Shown here piece after piece: positions 34,927 to 43,270 of a DNA stretch of 64,000 bases (its first letter is position 1; every line of letters starts with the position of its first letter). Both the position numbers and the translations under genes were made by a program. The stretch is from Thermoleophilia bacterium (GTDB lineage: Bacteria > Actinomycetota > Thermoleophilia > Miltoncostaeales > Miltoncostaeaceae): positions 45,385 through 109,384 of the forward strand of contig JAGQUM010000031.1 in the NCBI GenBank assembly GCA_020438485.1, given 5' to 3'. The notes beneath the pieces were generated by a model. The model did not search any database. It saw only the letters and a list, made by a program, of their open reading frames with translations, and was not told the DNA's origin.

Positions 34927-35310
34927 TCAGCCGCCCATGCCCGGCGTGTACGGCTCCCCCGGCGTCCCGCCGAGCGCGAGCAGCGTGATGCCCTCGCCAC
35001 CGGCAGTCCAGTGGCGCTCCACGTCGCTGGGCACGCGCACCATGTCCCCCTGGTTCACGGCGTGCGAGCCGCCGTCGGTCTCCAGCGTCCCCGCGCCGGA
35101 CATGACCACGTAGACCTCCTCCTGCCCGTCCTTCGCGTGGCTGTGGCGCGGGTAGCCGGTGACGCCGGCGTCGATGTCGATGACGTTCATGCCCCAGGCC
35201 GATACGCCCAGGGCCGCGCCGGCCGGGCGGAAACCGACACCCGGGATGCTGTTCGGCCCCTCGTAGGGCTCCACGCTACGGATGTTGACCTGCGTGATCT
35301 CGTCGGCCAT
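34927..35310 (-). CDS. Cupin-domain protein
   Basis: 127-residue single-domain cupin. Metal-binding pattern H-x-H with following Glu (YPRHSHAKDGQEEVYVVMSG) and the second motif GDMVRVPSDVERHW. Usually such proteins bind a metal and a small ligand; no activity can be assigned. A clear GGGAG precedes the ATG. Confidence 0.85.
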   Translation of the reverse strand: MADEITQVNIRSVEPYEGPNSIPGVGFRPAGAALGVSAWGMNVIDIDAGVTGYPRHSHAKDGQEEVYVVMSGAGTLETDGGSHAVNQGDMVRVPSDVERHWTAGGEGITLLALGGTPGEPYTPGMGG

Positions 35311-35363
35311 CGGGGTTCTCCCTCGTCTCGTGGTGCGGTCACGGGGAGGGTACGGTGACCGGC

Positions 35364-36194
35364 GTGGAGCGTCTTGAACAAACGCGACCCCCCGGTGGCG
35401 GCCGCAGCCGGGGCCTGGTGTCCAGCCGGGTGAGCGGAGCGCGTGTGGACGTGGCGTTCTTCGCTCCCCCCGCCGACCTCGCCGCGCACGTGGAGGTGCT
35501 GTGGGCAGGATGGTGGGACCTGCGGGGTGACACGCCCCACACGTCGCGCCTGCTGCCGGACCCGTGCGTGAACATCGCGTTCGAGGGCGACGAAAGCCGT
35601 GTGGTGGGTGTGTGGACGCGCACGTGGTCGCGCACCCTGGAGGGCCGGGGGTCCGTGCGGGCCGCGAAGCTGGCGGCGGGGGCGGTGGGCGCGTTCCTCG
35701 ACGCCGACGCCGCGGACCTGGCGAACCGGCTCACGCCGTTGGCCGACGTCGCGGGCCCGGACGCCGGCGCCGAGTTGCGGCGGCGCGTGCTGGACCCCGC
35801 CCGGGCCGAGGCGGGCTGCGCGGCGGTGGCCCGCTGGCTTCGCTCCCGGCGCCGCGACCCGTTGCCCGACGGCGTGGCGACCGCGATGGAGGCGTGCCGG
35901 CTCGCCGCCGGTGACCCGTCGCTGCTGACGGTGGAGGCGCTCGCGCGGGCCGTGGACATGTCGCCGCGCGCGCTGCAGCGCCTGTTCCGCCGCCACGTGG
36001 GCGGCTCGCCGAAGTGGCTCATCCGCCGTCACCGCCTGCAGGAGGCCGCCGCGCGGATCGAGCGGGGCGAGGACGGCGGCCTGGCCGGACTGGCCGCGGA
36101 GCTGGGCTACGCCGACCAGGCCCACCTGACTCGCGACTTCACCGCGGCCGTCGGCGCGTCACCCGCCCGCTTCGCCCGGGACGTCCACCGGTAG
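35364..36194 (+). CDS. AraC-family transcriptional regulator
   Basis: 276-residue regulator. The N-terminal 170 residues resemble the DUF6597-type ligand domain (ADLAAHVEVLWAGWWDLRGD, LLPDPCVNIAFEGDES). The C-terminal HTH pair is LTVEALARAVDMSPRALQRL and LAAELGYADQAHLTRDFTAAVG. TACGGT (35351-35356) is 7 nt before GTG 35364. It faces away from the cupin gene, a common arrangement for a regulator and its target, though only position supports this. Confidence 0.88.
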   Translation: MERLEQTRPPGGGRSRGLVSSRVSGARVDVAFFAPPADLAAHVEVLWAGWWDLRGDTPHTSRLLPDPCVNIAFEGDESRVVGVWTRTWSRTLEGRGSVRAAKLAAGAVGAFLDADAADLANRLTPLADVAGPDAGAELRRRVLDPARAEAGCAAVARWLRSRRRDPLPDGVATAMEACRLAAGDPSLLTVEALARAVDMSPRALQRLFRRHVGGSPKWLIRRHRLQEAAARIERGEDGGLAGLAAELGYADQAHLTRDFTAAVGASPARFARDVHR

Positions 36195-36200
36195 CGGCCA

Positions 36201-36425
36201 TCACGGGCCGACCAGCGACGCGGGGACGCCGTCGGGGCGCCGCGAGGCCCACGCGCCGTCGTGGACCGTGGCCGAGCGTTTCACCTCGATCGCCACGATG
36301 GCCGCGACGTGCCGGCCGGCGATCAGGTTCACCTCGCGCTCGCCGCGACGGATCCGCTGTCGGACACGACGGCCTCGGTGGCTCGGGCGTGTGCCCGGAC
36401 GCTCCGCGTCGCCTGCGACTCGCAC
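36201..36425 (-). pseudogene. Remnant of an AAA/DUF4143 ATPase gene
   Basis: The reverse strand codes REVNLIAGRHVAAIVAIEVK followed by RSATV, which looks like the C-terminal nuclease-like part of DUF4143 proteins (typically EVDLVIE...VVAIEVKASATV). Upstream of it, a different frame (roughly 36360-36480) reads ELAHRVGGRVEA, which may be another piece of the same domain, so a frameshift is likely. The normal family length is about 400 residues with an N-terminal AAA domain; that is absent. It fills the gap between the AraC gene and mqnE. Confidence 0.5.
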
Positions 36426-36511
36426 ATCGCCTCGACGCGGCCTCCTACCCGGTGTGCGAGTTCCCGCAGAACCGTTCCGGGAGCCTGAATAGGACCGCTT
36501 CGGGAACGGCG

Positions 36512-37597
36512 CTACGCCGGGACGGACTCCCGGTCCACCCGGTTGTACAGCGTGTCGCGTTCCACAGGGGTCTTGCCGCCGGCGCGCACCAGGTCGCTGA
36601 TGCGATCCTGCGACAGGCCCAGCGGGGTCTGCACCGTGGTGGCGTGCGCGATGCGCTCCTCGATGAGCGTCCCCGACAGGTCGTCCAGGCCGTACGAGAG
36701 CGCCTCGGACGTGATCTCCTCGCCCAGCATCACCCAGTGGCCCTTGATGTGCGGGAAGTTGTCCAGGAACAGGCGTGCCGTGGCGATGGTGCGCAGCTTC
36801 TCCTCACGGCTGGGGCCGGGAAGGTACGCGAACTCGGTGTTGCCCGGCAGGAACGGCAGCGGGATGAACGCCTGGAAGCCCCGGGTGTCGTCCTGCAACT
36901 CGCGCAGCTGGCGCATGTGGTCGACCTGTTCGCCGGGCGTCTCGAAGTGGCCGAAGAGCAGCGTCGCGTTCGTGCGCATGCCCTGGGCGTGCGCCTCGCG
37001 ATGCACCTCCAGCCACGTCTCGGACGGCACCTTGCGGTCGGCGATGATCGTGCGCACGCGCTTGCTAAACACCTCGGCGCCGCCGCCCGGCATGGTGTCG
37101 TGGCCGGCCGCGCGGGTGCGGGCCAGCGCCTCCTTGTGCGACACCTTCGACACGCGGGCGATGAAATCGATCTCCACCGCGGTCAGCGCCGTGAGCGACA
37201 CCTGCGGGTACGACGCCTTCAGCTCGCTGAACAGCTCTTCGTAGTACGGGAGGTCGTACTCCTTGGTCATTCCGCCCACGATGTGCAGCTCGGTGATGCC
37301 CTGCGACGTGAGCTGGCCGGCGCGCTCCACCAGCTGATCGACGCTGTACGCGTACGCGCGCTCGTCCTTCTCGGTCCACACCGCGAACGCGCAGAAGCCG
37401 CAGCCCACCACGCAGATGTTGGTGGGGTTGAGGTGCGCGTTGACGTTGTACGTCACCTCGCCCCCGTACCGGCGGCGGGTGGCGGCGTCGGCCGCGGCAC
37501 CCAGATCCTCGAGGGGGGCCCGCTCGTACAGGGCGACGGCCTCGTCGGGCGTGATGCGCTCGCCGTCGGCGGCGCGGGAAAGGATGGCGTCGATCAT
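36512..37597 (-). CDS. mqnE: Aminodeoxyfutalosine synthase (radical SAM)
   Basis: 361-residue radical SAM enzyme of the futalosine menaquinone pathway. The cluster cysteines are C62, C66 and C69 in NICVVGCGFCAF, preceded by NVNAHLNPTN. Further marks are PGGGAEVFSKRVR, LLFGHFETPGEQVDHMRQLR, QAFIPLPFLPGNT, LDNFPHIKGHWVMLG and the end VERDTLYNRV. The PGGGAE and HIKGHWVM patterns favour MqnE over MqnC. TAGCCT (37605-37610, reverse strand) is 7 nt before the ATG. Confidence 0.9.
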   Translation of the reverse strand: MIDAILSRAADGERITPDEAVALYERAPLEDLGAAADAATRRRYGGEVTYNVNAHLNPTNICVVGCGFCAFAVWTEKDERAYAYSVDQLVERAGQLTSQGITELHIVGGMTKEYDLPYYEELFSELKASYPQVSLTALTAVEIDFIARVSKVSHKEALARTRAAGHDTMPGGGAEVFSKRVRTIIADRKVPSETWLEVHREAHAQGMRTNATLLFGHFETPGEQVDHMRQLRELQDDTRGFQAFIPLPFLPGNTEFAYLPGPSREEKLRTIATARLFLDNFPHIKGHWVMLGEEITSEALSYGLDDLSGTLIEERIAHATTVQTPLGLSQDRISDLVRAGGKTPVERDTLYNRVDRESVPA

Positions 37598-37672
37598 GCC
37601 CGCAAGGCTATCAAGAGCGCCCGCTCGAGCCCCGGGGCCGGGGCGACCACCCGGCCCCGTGAGCCGCGCCGG

Positions 37673-38443
37673 TCAGCCCTCCCGGCGCGCGGAGACCAGC
37701 AGGCGCCGGTCGCCGACGGAGAACGGCCGGTCGCCCTCGCCCGACCACAGCGCGACGTCCGCGAAGCCCGCCGCGCGGAGCATCTCGCCGATGTGCCCGC
37801 ACGTGTACACGCGGTGATATGCGACCCGCGTCTCACGCTCCGCCCCGCGGGACAGCTCGCACGTGCTGACGATGGTGCTCGTGGGAGCGTGGTACACGGT
37901 GTGGGCGGTGCACGAGATATCGCCCACCGCGTACCGCCGGGACTCCTCGTCCGCATACCCTGGCAGCACGGACTCGGCGCACGTGCCCGCGTCCACGACG
38001 ATGCCCCCGCCGGGACGCAGGACGGCCGCGAACACGCGGCACAGAGCCGCGGTCGCGCCGGTCTCGAAGTACCCGAAACTGTTGCCCATGCACACCACGG
38101 CGTCGTGCCGCGGGTCGGGCTCGAGCGCACGCACGTCGGCAACGGAGAACCGCGCGGGGAGACCCGCGTCGGCGCACGCCGCGCGGGCGCGGGCCACGGC
38201 CTCCGGGGACGCGTCCACTCCCGCCACGCGGTACCCACGGGCCGCCAGCGCCACGACGTGGCGCCCGCTGCCGCACGGGGCGTCGAGGATCCGCGCGCCG
38301 GGCCGCAGGCGCAGACGCCGGCCGATGAACGCCACGTCGTCGTCGGCCGGCGGGGCGACCCGCCGCCAGAACTCGTTGACGAGCGGGGTGAAGAAGTGCA
38401 GGTACCAGTCGCCCGCGGACGCGGGCACGGGGTGATCGGACAC
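37673..38443 (-). CDS. Class I SAM-dependent methyltransferase
   Basis: 256-residue methyltransferase. The N-terminal DWYLHFFTPLVNEFWRR leads to motif I ILDAPCGSGRHVVALAARG, motif II VAGVDASPEAVARARAA and DAVVCMGNSFGYFE. The C-terminal part is the double-beta extension found in small-molecule methyltransferases of the Methyltransf_25 type. GTG start with AGGGAGG before it. No substrate can be assigned. Confidence 0.85.
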   Translation of the reverse strand: MSDHPVPASAGDWYLHFFTPLVNEFWRRVAPPADDDVAFIGRRLRLRPGARILDAPCGSGRHVVALAARGYRVAGVDASPEAVARARAACADAGLPARFSVADVRALEPDPRHDAVVCMGNSFGYFETGATAALCRVFAAVLRPGGGIVVDAGTCAESVLPGYADEESRRYAVGDISCTAHTVYHAPTSTIVSTCELSRGAERETRVAYHRVYTCGHIGEMLRAAGFADVALWSGEGDRPFSVGDRRLLVSARREG

Positions 38444-38720
38444 TCGGGTGTCCTCCCTTTCGGAAGCGGTCGTGCGGCGACGGTCACAGGTCGTCCGGGC
38501 ATGGCAGCGCGGCGCCGCCGGTGCGCCGCGGGCAGCGCGGTCCGCGGGGGACCGCTCTCGTCGGCCCGGGACGCGTCCCGGGTACCCATGGCATCGCTTC
38601 CGTGTCGTCCGGCCCGGTCGGGCACCGGGCTGCGGGGGGGGGCGAGGCTACCCCGCGGGAACCAGGGCCGTCAACCCCGCGCGGGCGTCCCCGCGGCGGC
38701 GGGTGCCCTACCATCGGCCC

Positions 38721-39326
38721 ATGAGCGAGTTCGCGTTGAAGGAATGGGGCGTCACGTGCGAGGCGCTCGGGGCCGGCGATCAGGTGCTGATCGTGCGCAA
38801 GGGCGGCATCGGCGAGAAGCGCTTCGAGTTGCCCCACCCCCGGTTCTTCCTGTTCCCCACCTACCTCCACCAGCGGCCGGAGCTGGTGAAGCCCGAGTTC
38901 CACACGCGCTACGCCGCGTCGCTGGAGCGGCGGGACGAGCCGCAGCGGCTGCCGCTGGCCCTGTATGCGGAGCTGGTGTCGTCGTACGCCCTGACCGGCG
39001 ACGACGCGCTGGCCGCCGTGGACGCCGAGCACACCCTGACGCACGACTACGCAGCCGAACGCCTCAAGTGGCGCCGCAAGCACCCCCTGTGGGCCGCCGT
39101 TCTGCGCGTGTGGCGCGTGGACGACCCGCCGGTCCTTGACGTGGGCTCCGAGCACGGCGGCTGCGTCAGCTGGATCGCCCTCCCGGAGGGCATCCGGCCG
39201 GGCGCCCGCACCCCCGTGCTGAGCGACGACGCGTTCGCGGCCGCGGAGGCCCGCGTGGCCGCCGCGTTGGCGCCGTTCGCCGAGGCCGCGACCGACGCCG
39301 GCCTTGCTAACGTTCCCGCCCGATGA
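38721..39326 (+). CDS. DUF1802 family protein
   Basis: 201-residue protein with the DUF1802 pattern: ALKEWGVTCEALGAGDQVLI, LRKGGIGEKRFEL-type strand, FFLFPTYLHQRPELVKPEF and DYAAERLKWRRKHPLWAAVLRV. Function of the family is unknown. TACCAT (38709-38714) is 6 nt before ATG 38721. The stop overlaps the next ATG. First of four genes in the same direction. Confidence 0.85.
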   Translation: MSEFALKEWGVTCEALGAGDQVLIVRKGGIGEKRFELPHPRFFLFPTYLHQRPELVKPEFHTRYAASLERRDEPQRLPLALYAELVSSYALTGDDALAAVDAEHTLTHDYAAERLKWRRKHPLWAAVLRVWRVDDPPVLDVGSEHGGCVSWIALPEGIRPGARTPVLSDDAFAAAEARVAAALAPFAEAATDAGLANVPAR

Positions 39327-39649
39327 GCTACGTCTCGACGTTCAACGACATCGTCGGCGAGCTGCCGGACGACTGGTCACTGCTCGACCTCTACATCGCG
39401 CTCGACGACCCGCTGCGCCTGGGCGAGGCCCGCGTGGCGCTGGGCCGCGCCAACCCCCGGCCGGTGTTCGGCGACGGCGACCACGACTTCGCCCTCACGG
39501 CCGCGAACACGCAGGGGCGCGGGGCCGCCGTCGGCGTGGTCCGCTCGGCGCTGCGCCTGCTGGATGACCTCGAGGTGCCGGGCCGCCTGTGGGCGGGCGA
39601 CGTCACCAGCGTTCAGCGCCCCGCCCCGGCCCACCGCCAGGGTCCGTAG
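39323..39649 (+). CDS. Hypothetical protein
   Basis: 108-residue protein, not recognised. The N-terminal half (YVSTFNDIVGELPDDWSLLD) and the middle (FALTAANTQGRGAAVGVVRS) look well folded, and the end is Pro/Arg-rich. The ATG overlaps the DUF1802 stop; TAACGT 9 nt before it could also give a separate transcript. Confidence 0.65.
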   Translation: MSYVSTFNDIVGELPDDWSLLDLYIALDDPLRLGEARVALGRANPRPVFGDGDHDFALTAANTQGRGAAVGVVRSALRLLDDLEVPGRLWAGDVTSVQRPAPAHRQGP

Positions 39650-39654
39650 CGCCG

Positions 39655-40104
39655 GTGTACCGCAGCGAGGACGACATCGCGCTGCTGACCGAGCTGCTGG
39701 GCGTGCTCGACGGATCGGTGGCGGCCGGCGGCCTGAGCGCCGGCACGTTCCTGGTGCTGCGCGCGCTGCGCGGGTGGGGCGGGGAGGGGCCGGCGTCCGT
39801 CACGGCCCTGGCGGAGGTCCTCGACGCGGACGGCACCGAGGTGGCCGAGATGCTGCGCCGGCTGGCGGAGGACGGCCTGGCCGACGTGCGTCCCAACGGC
39901 GTGTCGATCACCGGCGACGGCATCGCGCGCCTGGAGCGCACGACCGAGGACGCGAACGCCGCAATCCGCGCGCACGTGCTGGACCGGCCGCACTCCGCGA
40001 CGGTGTACGGCCTGGTGGCGTCCATGCAGGCCGGCCGGTTCACCGTGGACGACCTGCTGGAGTTCGTTTCCGGTGATCCCGGCCCCTCCGGCGACGGGGA
40101 GTGA
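39655..40104 (+). CDS. Putative winged-helix protein
   Basis: 149-residue protein whose middle resembles a MarR/winged-helix fold: FLVLRALRGWGGEGPASVTA, LAEVLDADGTEVAEMLRRLA, EDGLADVRPNGVSITGDGIA. The pattern of two helices followed by a wing and a C-terminal dimer helix is suggestive only. GTG 39655 follows the previous stop by 5 bp; its own stop overlaps the next start (GTGA). Confidence 0.6.
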   Translation: MYRSEDDIALLTELLGVLDGSVAAGGLSAGTFLVLRALRGWGGEGPASVTALAEVLDADGTEVAEMLRRLAEDGLADVRPNGVSITGDGIARLERTTEDANAAIRAHVLDRPHSATVYGLVASMQAGRFTVDDLLEFVSGDPGPSGDGE

Positions 40105-40775
40105 CGCCCCCGCGCATCGCCCTGCTGGGCGACCTGCGGGACCACGTGAGCCACCGGGAGCTGGACTCCCTGCGCATGCGTCTGGACGCCCACACCGAGT
40201 GGGTGCCGACCGACTCGGGCACCGACGTCACGGCGTTCGACGGCGTCTGGCTGGTGCCCGGGTCGCCGTACGCCGACGACGCCGCCGTCTACGCCGCGCT
40301 CCGGGCGGTGCGGAGGGCCGGCGTGCCATTCCTGGGGACGTGTGGGGGGCTGCAGTACGCGGCGATCTCGTTTCTGCGCGACATCGCGGGCGTCGACGCC
40401 ACGCACGAGGAGTCGGACGCGGTGGAGGGGGTCGACGGGCACGCCGTGCGCACGCTGGCGTGCGATCTGCACGGCGAGGAGCGCCCGGTCACGCCGGTGC
40501 CCGGCACCCGCTTCGCCGCCCTGTGCCCCGAGCCGTTCGCGGGGGTGCACCACTGCGGGTACGGGCTCACGCCCGGCGCGGTGGCCCGGCTGGAGCGCCA
40601 CGGCGTGGTGGTGGGCGCGACGGCACCCGACGCGGGAGCGGAGGTCCTGGAGTTCCCCGGAGCCGCGTTCGCGATGGCCTGCCTGTTCCAGCCGCACATC
40701 GGCGCGTCGCGGGGGGAGCCCGTCCACCCACTGATCGCCGCGTTTCGCGACGCGGCGGCCGCGCGGATGCCGTGA
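40101..40775 (+). CDS. CTP synthase C-terminal region-related amidotransferase-like protein
   Basis: 224-residue class I glutamine amidotransferase fold. Marks: ALLGDLRDHVSHRELDSLRM at the start, FDGVWLVPGSPYADDAAVYA, the nucleophile elbow FLGTCGGLQYAAI with its cysteine, HHCGYGL, and CLFQPHIGASRGEPVHPL near the end. This is the CTP-synthase-C-related group, which lacks the synthetase part and whose activity is unknown. The HPE motif of working amidotransferases reads QPH here, so glutaminase activity is doubtful. Confidence 0.8.
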   Translation: MTPPRIALLGDLRDHVSHRELDSLRMRLDAHTEWVPTDSGTDVTAFDGVWLVPGSPYADDAAVYAALRAVRRAGVPFLGTCGGLQYAAISFLRDIAGVDATHEESDAVEGVDGHAVRTLACDLHGEERPVTPVPGTRFAALCPEPFAGVHHCGYGLTPGAVARLERHGVVVGATAPDAGAEVLEFPGAAFAMACLFQPHIGASRGEPVHPLIAAFRDAAAARMP

Positions 40776-40905
40776 TGCGCCACCGGCGGTCGCCGGAACG
40801 CGGAGGCCGCCGGCGGCATCCCGCCGACGTCCGCCGGTCTGTGCCGCGTCGGGACGGGACGGCACGCGCCGCGCTGCCGGCGGCGCACGGCGCGCGATCG
40901 TCACG

Positions 40906-41517
40906 CTAGGGCTTGGCGCAGAGGACGTAGGCCTCGACCGAGTAGGGCGACGCGACGTTGTTGTGCACCCAGATCCTCCAGCCGGTCGGCGTCTGGCCGT
41001 TCCCCGTGGAAGGCGGCGTCGTGGGGTTCGGCGTGGGGTAGCTGGAGGTCACGTACAGGCTGTTGACCTGGGCCTCGTTGTACATCCCACCCCCCGTGGC
41101 GCGCTCCCCCGCCTGGCAGTTCACCTCGACCTTCTGAAAGCCGTTCGCGGACACCGTCACGGGGCCGCTCGAGCGCATCACCACGTTCGTCGCTCCGGCG
41201 GGACCCGTAGGACCCGCGGGTCCTACGGGTCCCGTGGCCCCAGCGGGGCCCGCGGGTCCCGCGGGCAACTGCCAACCCGCGAAGCTGGACGCGGAAAGCG
41301 ACCCGGGCTTGATCTGCCTGCCGGTGACGCTGCCCTTCCTGAGGTCGGCGCCTGTGAGCGAACCGTTCTTCACGTCGGCCCCGGTGAGGGAGTTGTCCTT
41401 GACGTCCCGGCCCGTGATCGACGGCGCGGCGGCGACCCCGGTTCCGGCGAGGGCGAAGAAGAGCGCGACGTACGCGACCGGCTGTCGGCGCACGTGGTCC
41501 GTTGTGCGGGTGAGCAT
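40906..41517 (-). CDS. SLTGAD-repeat and collagen-like surface protein
   Basis: 203-residue exported protein. A basic start and a hydrophobic segment (VAYVALFFALAGTGVAAAPS, residues 14-33) are followed by ten-residue repeats of the kind SLTGADVKNG (residues 34-72), then about seven Gly-X-Y triplets (residues 88-109, GPAGPAGATGPVGPAGPTGP), then a 90-residue C-terminal domain with two cysteines. This architecture is frequent in Thermoleophilia; role unknown. GGGAG precedes the ATG, and AACCTA on the forward strand (about 41563) gives a -10 box for a 40-nt leader. Confidence 0.75.
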   Translation of the reverse strand: MLTRTTDHVRRQPVAYVALFFALAGTGVAAAPSITGRDVKDNSLTGADVKNGSLTGADLRKGSVTGRQIKPGSLSASSFAGWQLPAGPAGPAGATGPVGPAGPTGPAGATNVVMRSSGPVTVSANGFQKVEVNCQAGERATGGGMYNEAQVNSLYVTSSYPTPNPTTPPSTGNGQTPTGWRIWVHNNVASPYSVEAYVLCAKP

Positions 41518-41605
41518 AGGGGCTCCCTGGTGAGGATGACACGCGAAATCGCGCGTTGTCGCCAACCTATGTCGGTCCGCATCGCCCCGTAAAGCCCCCG
41601 GAGGG

Positions 41606-42700
41606 CTACGTCAGGGTCGACTCGCCAAGCGAGCTCCAGACGTCCAGCTTCGTGCGCAGGCGCTTGATGACCTCGCCCGTAAACTCCTCGGTGCCGCAGT
41701 GGCCGCCCAGGTCGGACGTCCGGGTCTCCTCGTCCGCCACGCACTCGAGCGCCGCTTCGTAGATGGCCCGCGAGACGCTGGACGCCCGCGGATCGCCCAT
41801 GAACCCGAGCAGCGCGCCGCACGCCAGAATCATCGCCAGTGGGTTGGCGAGGTTCTTGCCCTGCAACGTGGGGGCCGTGCCGTGGGGGGCCTCGGCCATC
41901 ACGACCGACGGCTTGAACTCGTGGTCGAACGACAGCAGCAGAGACTCCGCGCCGGCGATGGAGCCGAACAGCTGCAGCACCATGTCCGACAGGCAGTCGC
42001 CGTCGCGGTTGAGGGACGGCACGACGAGCGCGTCGCCCGTGTGGGTGATGAGGCCGGCGTACGCGGCGTCGATCAGCACGGGGCGGTAGCGCACGTCGGG
42101 GTAGCGTTTGGAGGCGGCGTCCATCTCCTCCTTGAGCATGCCCTCGTACACGGGCGACACCGTCCACTTGGGGCCGCCGTACACCTGCGCGTGCATGCGG
42201 CGGGCCTGCACGAACGAGAACTCGGCGACGGCACGGCACGTCCGGCGGGAGATGTGCTCGACGCGCCACGCCGTCTCGTCGTCGCCCTCCCCCTCGCGGT
42301 ACTCGCGCGCGTTGTATGCGTCGTCCACCGCCATGCGGACGATGCTGATGGGCGCGTGGATGCCTCCGATGGGGCGCACGCCCGGCAGGCGGCGCCCAGT
42401 GCGGATGATGACGCTGCCGTCGATGGCCTCGCGCAGCAGCGCGTTGGGGCTGCCGACGTCCCCCGCGTCCTCCGGCGTGATGGTGGCCGCCTTGAGCCCG
42501 TAGCCGTGGCGCTTCATCGCCTCGGCCGCGTCGTACACGACCTGGTTGCGGGTGGTGCGCCGGTTCTCGAGCGAGAGGTCGTACCTCTCCACCTCGAGCG
42601 GCAGGCCGGTGACGCTGGGATCGATGACGCGGAGGGCCTCTTCCAGCAGTTCCTGGCCCGTCTGGTCGCCTTCCATGACGACGAGTGTGCGTTGCTCCAT
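41606..42700 (-). CDS. Isocitrate/isopropylmalate dehydrogenase family enzyme
   Basis: 364-residue beta-decarboxylating dehydrogenase. It begins LVVMEGDQTGQELLEEALRV, and has YDLSLENRRTTRNQVVYDAA, ATITPEDAGDVGSPNALLRE, GSVIIRTGRRLPGV, then VLIDAAYAGLITHTGDALVV, PSLNRDGDCLSDM (metal acids) and EAPHGTAPTLQGKNLANPLA (cofactor loop). The N-terminal part is closer to eukaryote-type NADP isocitrate dehydrogenases than to LeuB. Isocitrate is the likely substrate but is not proven. A perfect TATACT (42708-42713, reverse strand) is 7 nt before the ATG. Confidence 0.8.
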   Translation of the reverse strand: MEQRTLVVMEGDQTGQELLEEALRVIDPSVTGLPLEVERYDLSLENRRTTRNQVVYDAAEAMKRHGYGLKAATITPEDAGDVGSPNALLREAIDGSVIIRTGRRLPGVRPIGGIHAPISIVRMAVDDAYNAREYREGEGDDETAWRVEHISRRTCRAVAEFSFVQARRMHAQVYGGPKWTVSPVYEGMLKEEMDAASKRYPDVRYRPVLIDAAYAGLITHTGDALVVPSLNRDGDCLSDMVLQLFGSIAGAESLLLSFDHEFKPSVVMAEAPHGTAPTLQGKNLANPLAMILACGALLGFMGDPRASSVSRAIYEAALECVADEETRTSDLGGHCGTEEFTGEVIKRLRTKLDVWSSLGESTLT

Positions 42701-42835
42701 TCGCGCCAGTATAGCCGCGCCGGCGTCCGTTCCGGCCGGCGTCCGCAACACGGCTGCCACGTCCGCCCCCCTGTCGGTCGTTCTGCAGGCGACGACGGCG
42801 GCGGCGAGGAGACCCTCGACGAATGGCGCGCGGCC

Positions 42836-43270
42836 CTACGCGGCCGGGTCGCGGGTCTCGTCGCGCCCGCCGCCCCCTCCCCCCACGATCACCGGGACGC
42901 GTTCGCCCGCCACGAGGGTGCCCGTGGCGTACACGAGCGCCGCCGCGGCCACGGCGGCGGCGAACCACGTCCGGTCGTTCACCAGGAGGACGCCGGCGAT
43001 GACGGCGCCTGCGACGGCCGCGGCGACGGCCCGCGGAACGGCGGGGATGCGGCGCGACGACGTCGGTGCCATCCAGAGGCCCCACGCGGCGATGCCCACC
43101 GCCAGGGCGGCGATGCCCACCGCCACGCCCGAGGCGCCCCCGCCCAAGGACGCGCGGGCGGCCAGGTAGAGCCCCGCGAACATCGCCACCTCGGCGAGGA
43201 ACACCAGGAGGCCGCCGGCGCCCAGCGCGACGGCCGTCCCTGCCGATCGTCCGCGATCACGTGAGGCCAT
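42836..43270 (-). CDS. Hypothetical four-helix membrane protein
   Basis: 144-residue membrane protein with four hydrophobic helices (GTAVALGAGGLLVFLAEVAM, GVAVGIAALAVGIAAWGLWM and two more) and a Gly-rich acidic end. The arrangement resembles DUF2568/YrdB-type proteins, whose function is unknown. GGGGAG precedes the ATG at 43270. A longer frame up to 43507 has no family match. Confidence 0.65.
   Translation of the reverse strand: MASRDRGRSAGTAVALGAGGLLVFLAEVAMFAGLYLAARASLGGGASGVAVGIAALAVGIAAWGLWMAPTSSRRIPAVPRAVAAAVAGAVIAGVLLVNDRTWFAAAVAAAALVYATGTLVAGERVPVIVGGGGGGRDETRDPAA

Noticed and set aside
36512..37597. MqnC (dehypoxanthine futalosine cyclase) as the identity of the radical SAM gene
   Set aside because: PGGGAE, HFETPGEQVDHM and HIKGHWVM follow the MqnE pattern; MqnC has a different set.
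36014..39139. A 1041-codon open frame on the forward strand
   Set aside because: It runs through the AraC gene in the wrong frame, antisense to mqnE and the methyltransferase, and through DUF1802 out of frame. No domain is visible.
41200..41290. Repeated GGGTCC-type sequence seen as a repeat array or CRISPR
   Set aside because: It is the coding sequence of Gly-X-Y triplets in the collagen-like protein; no spacers and no constant repeat unit.
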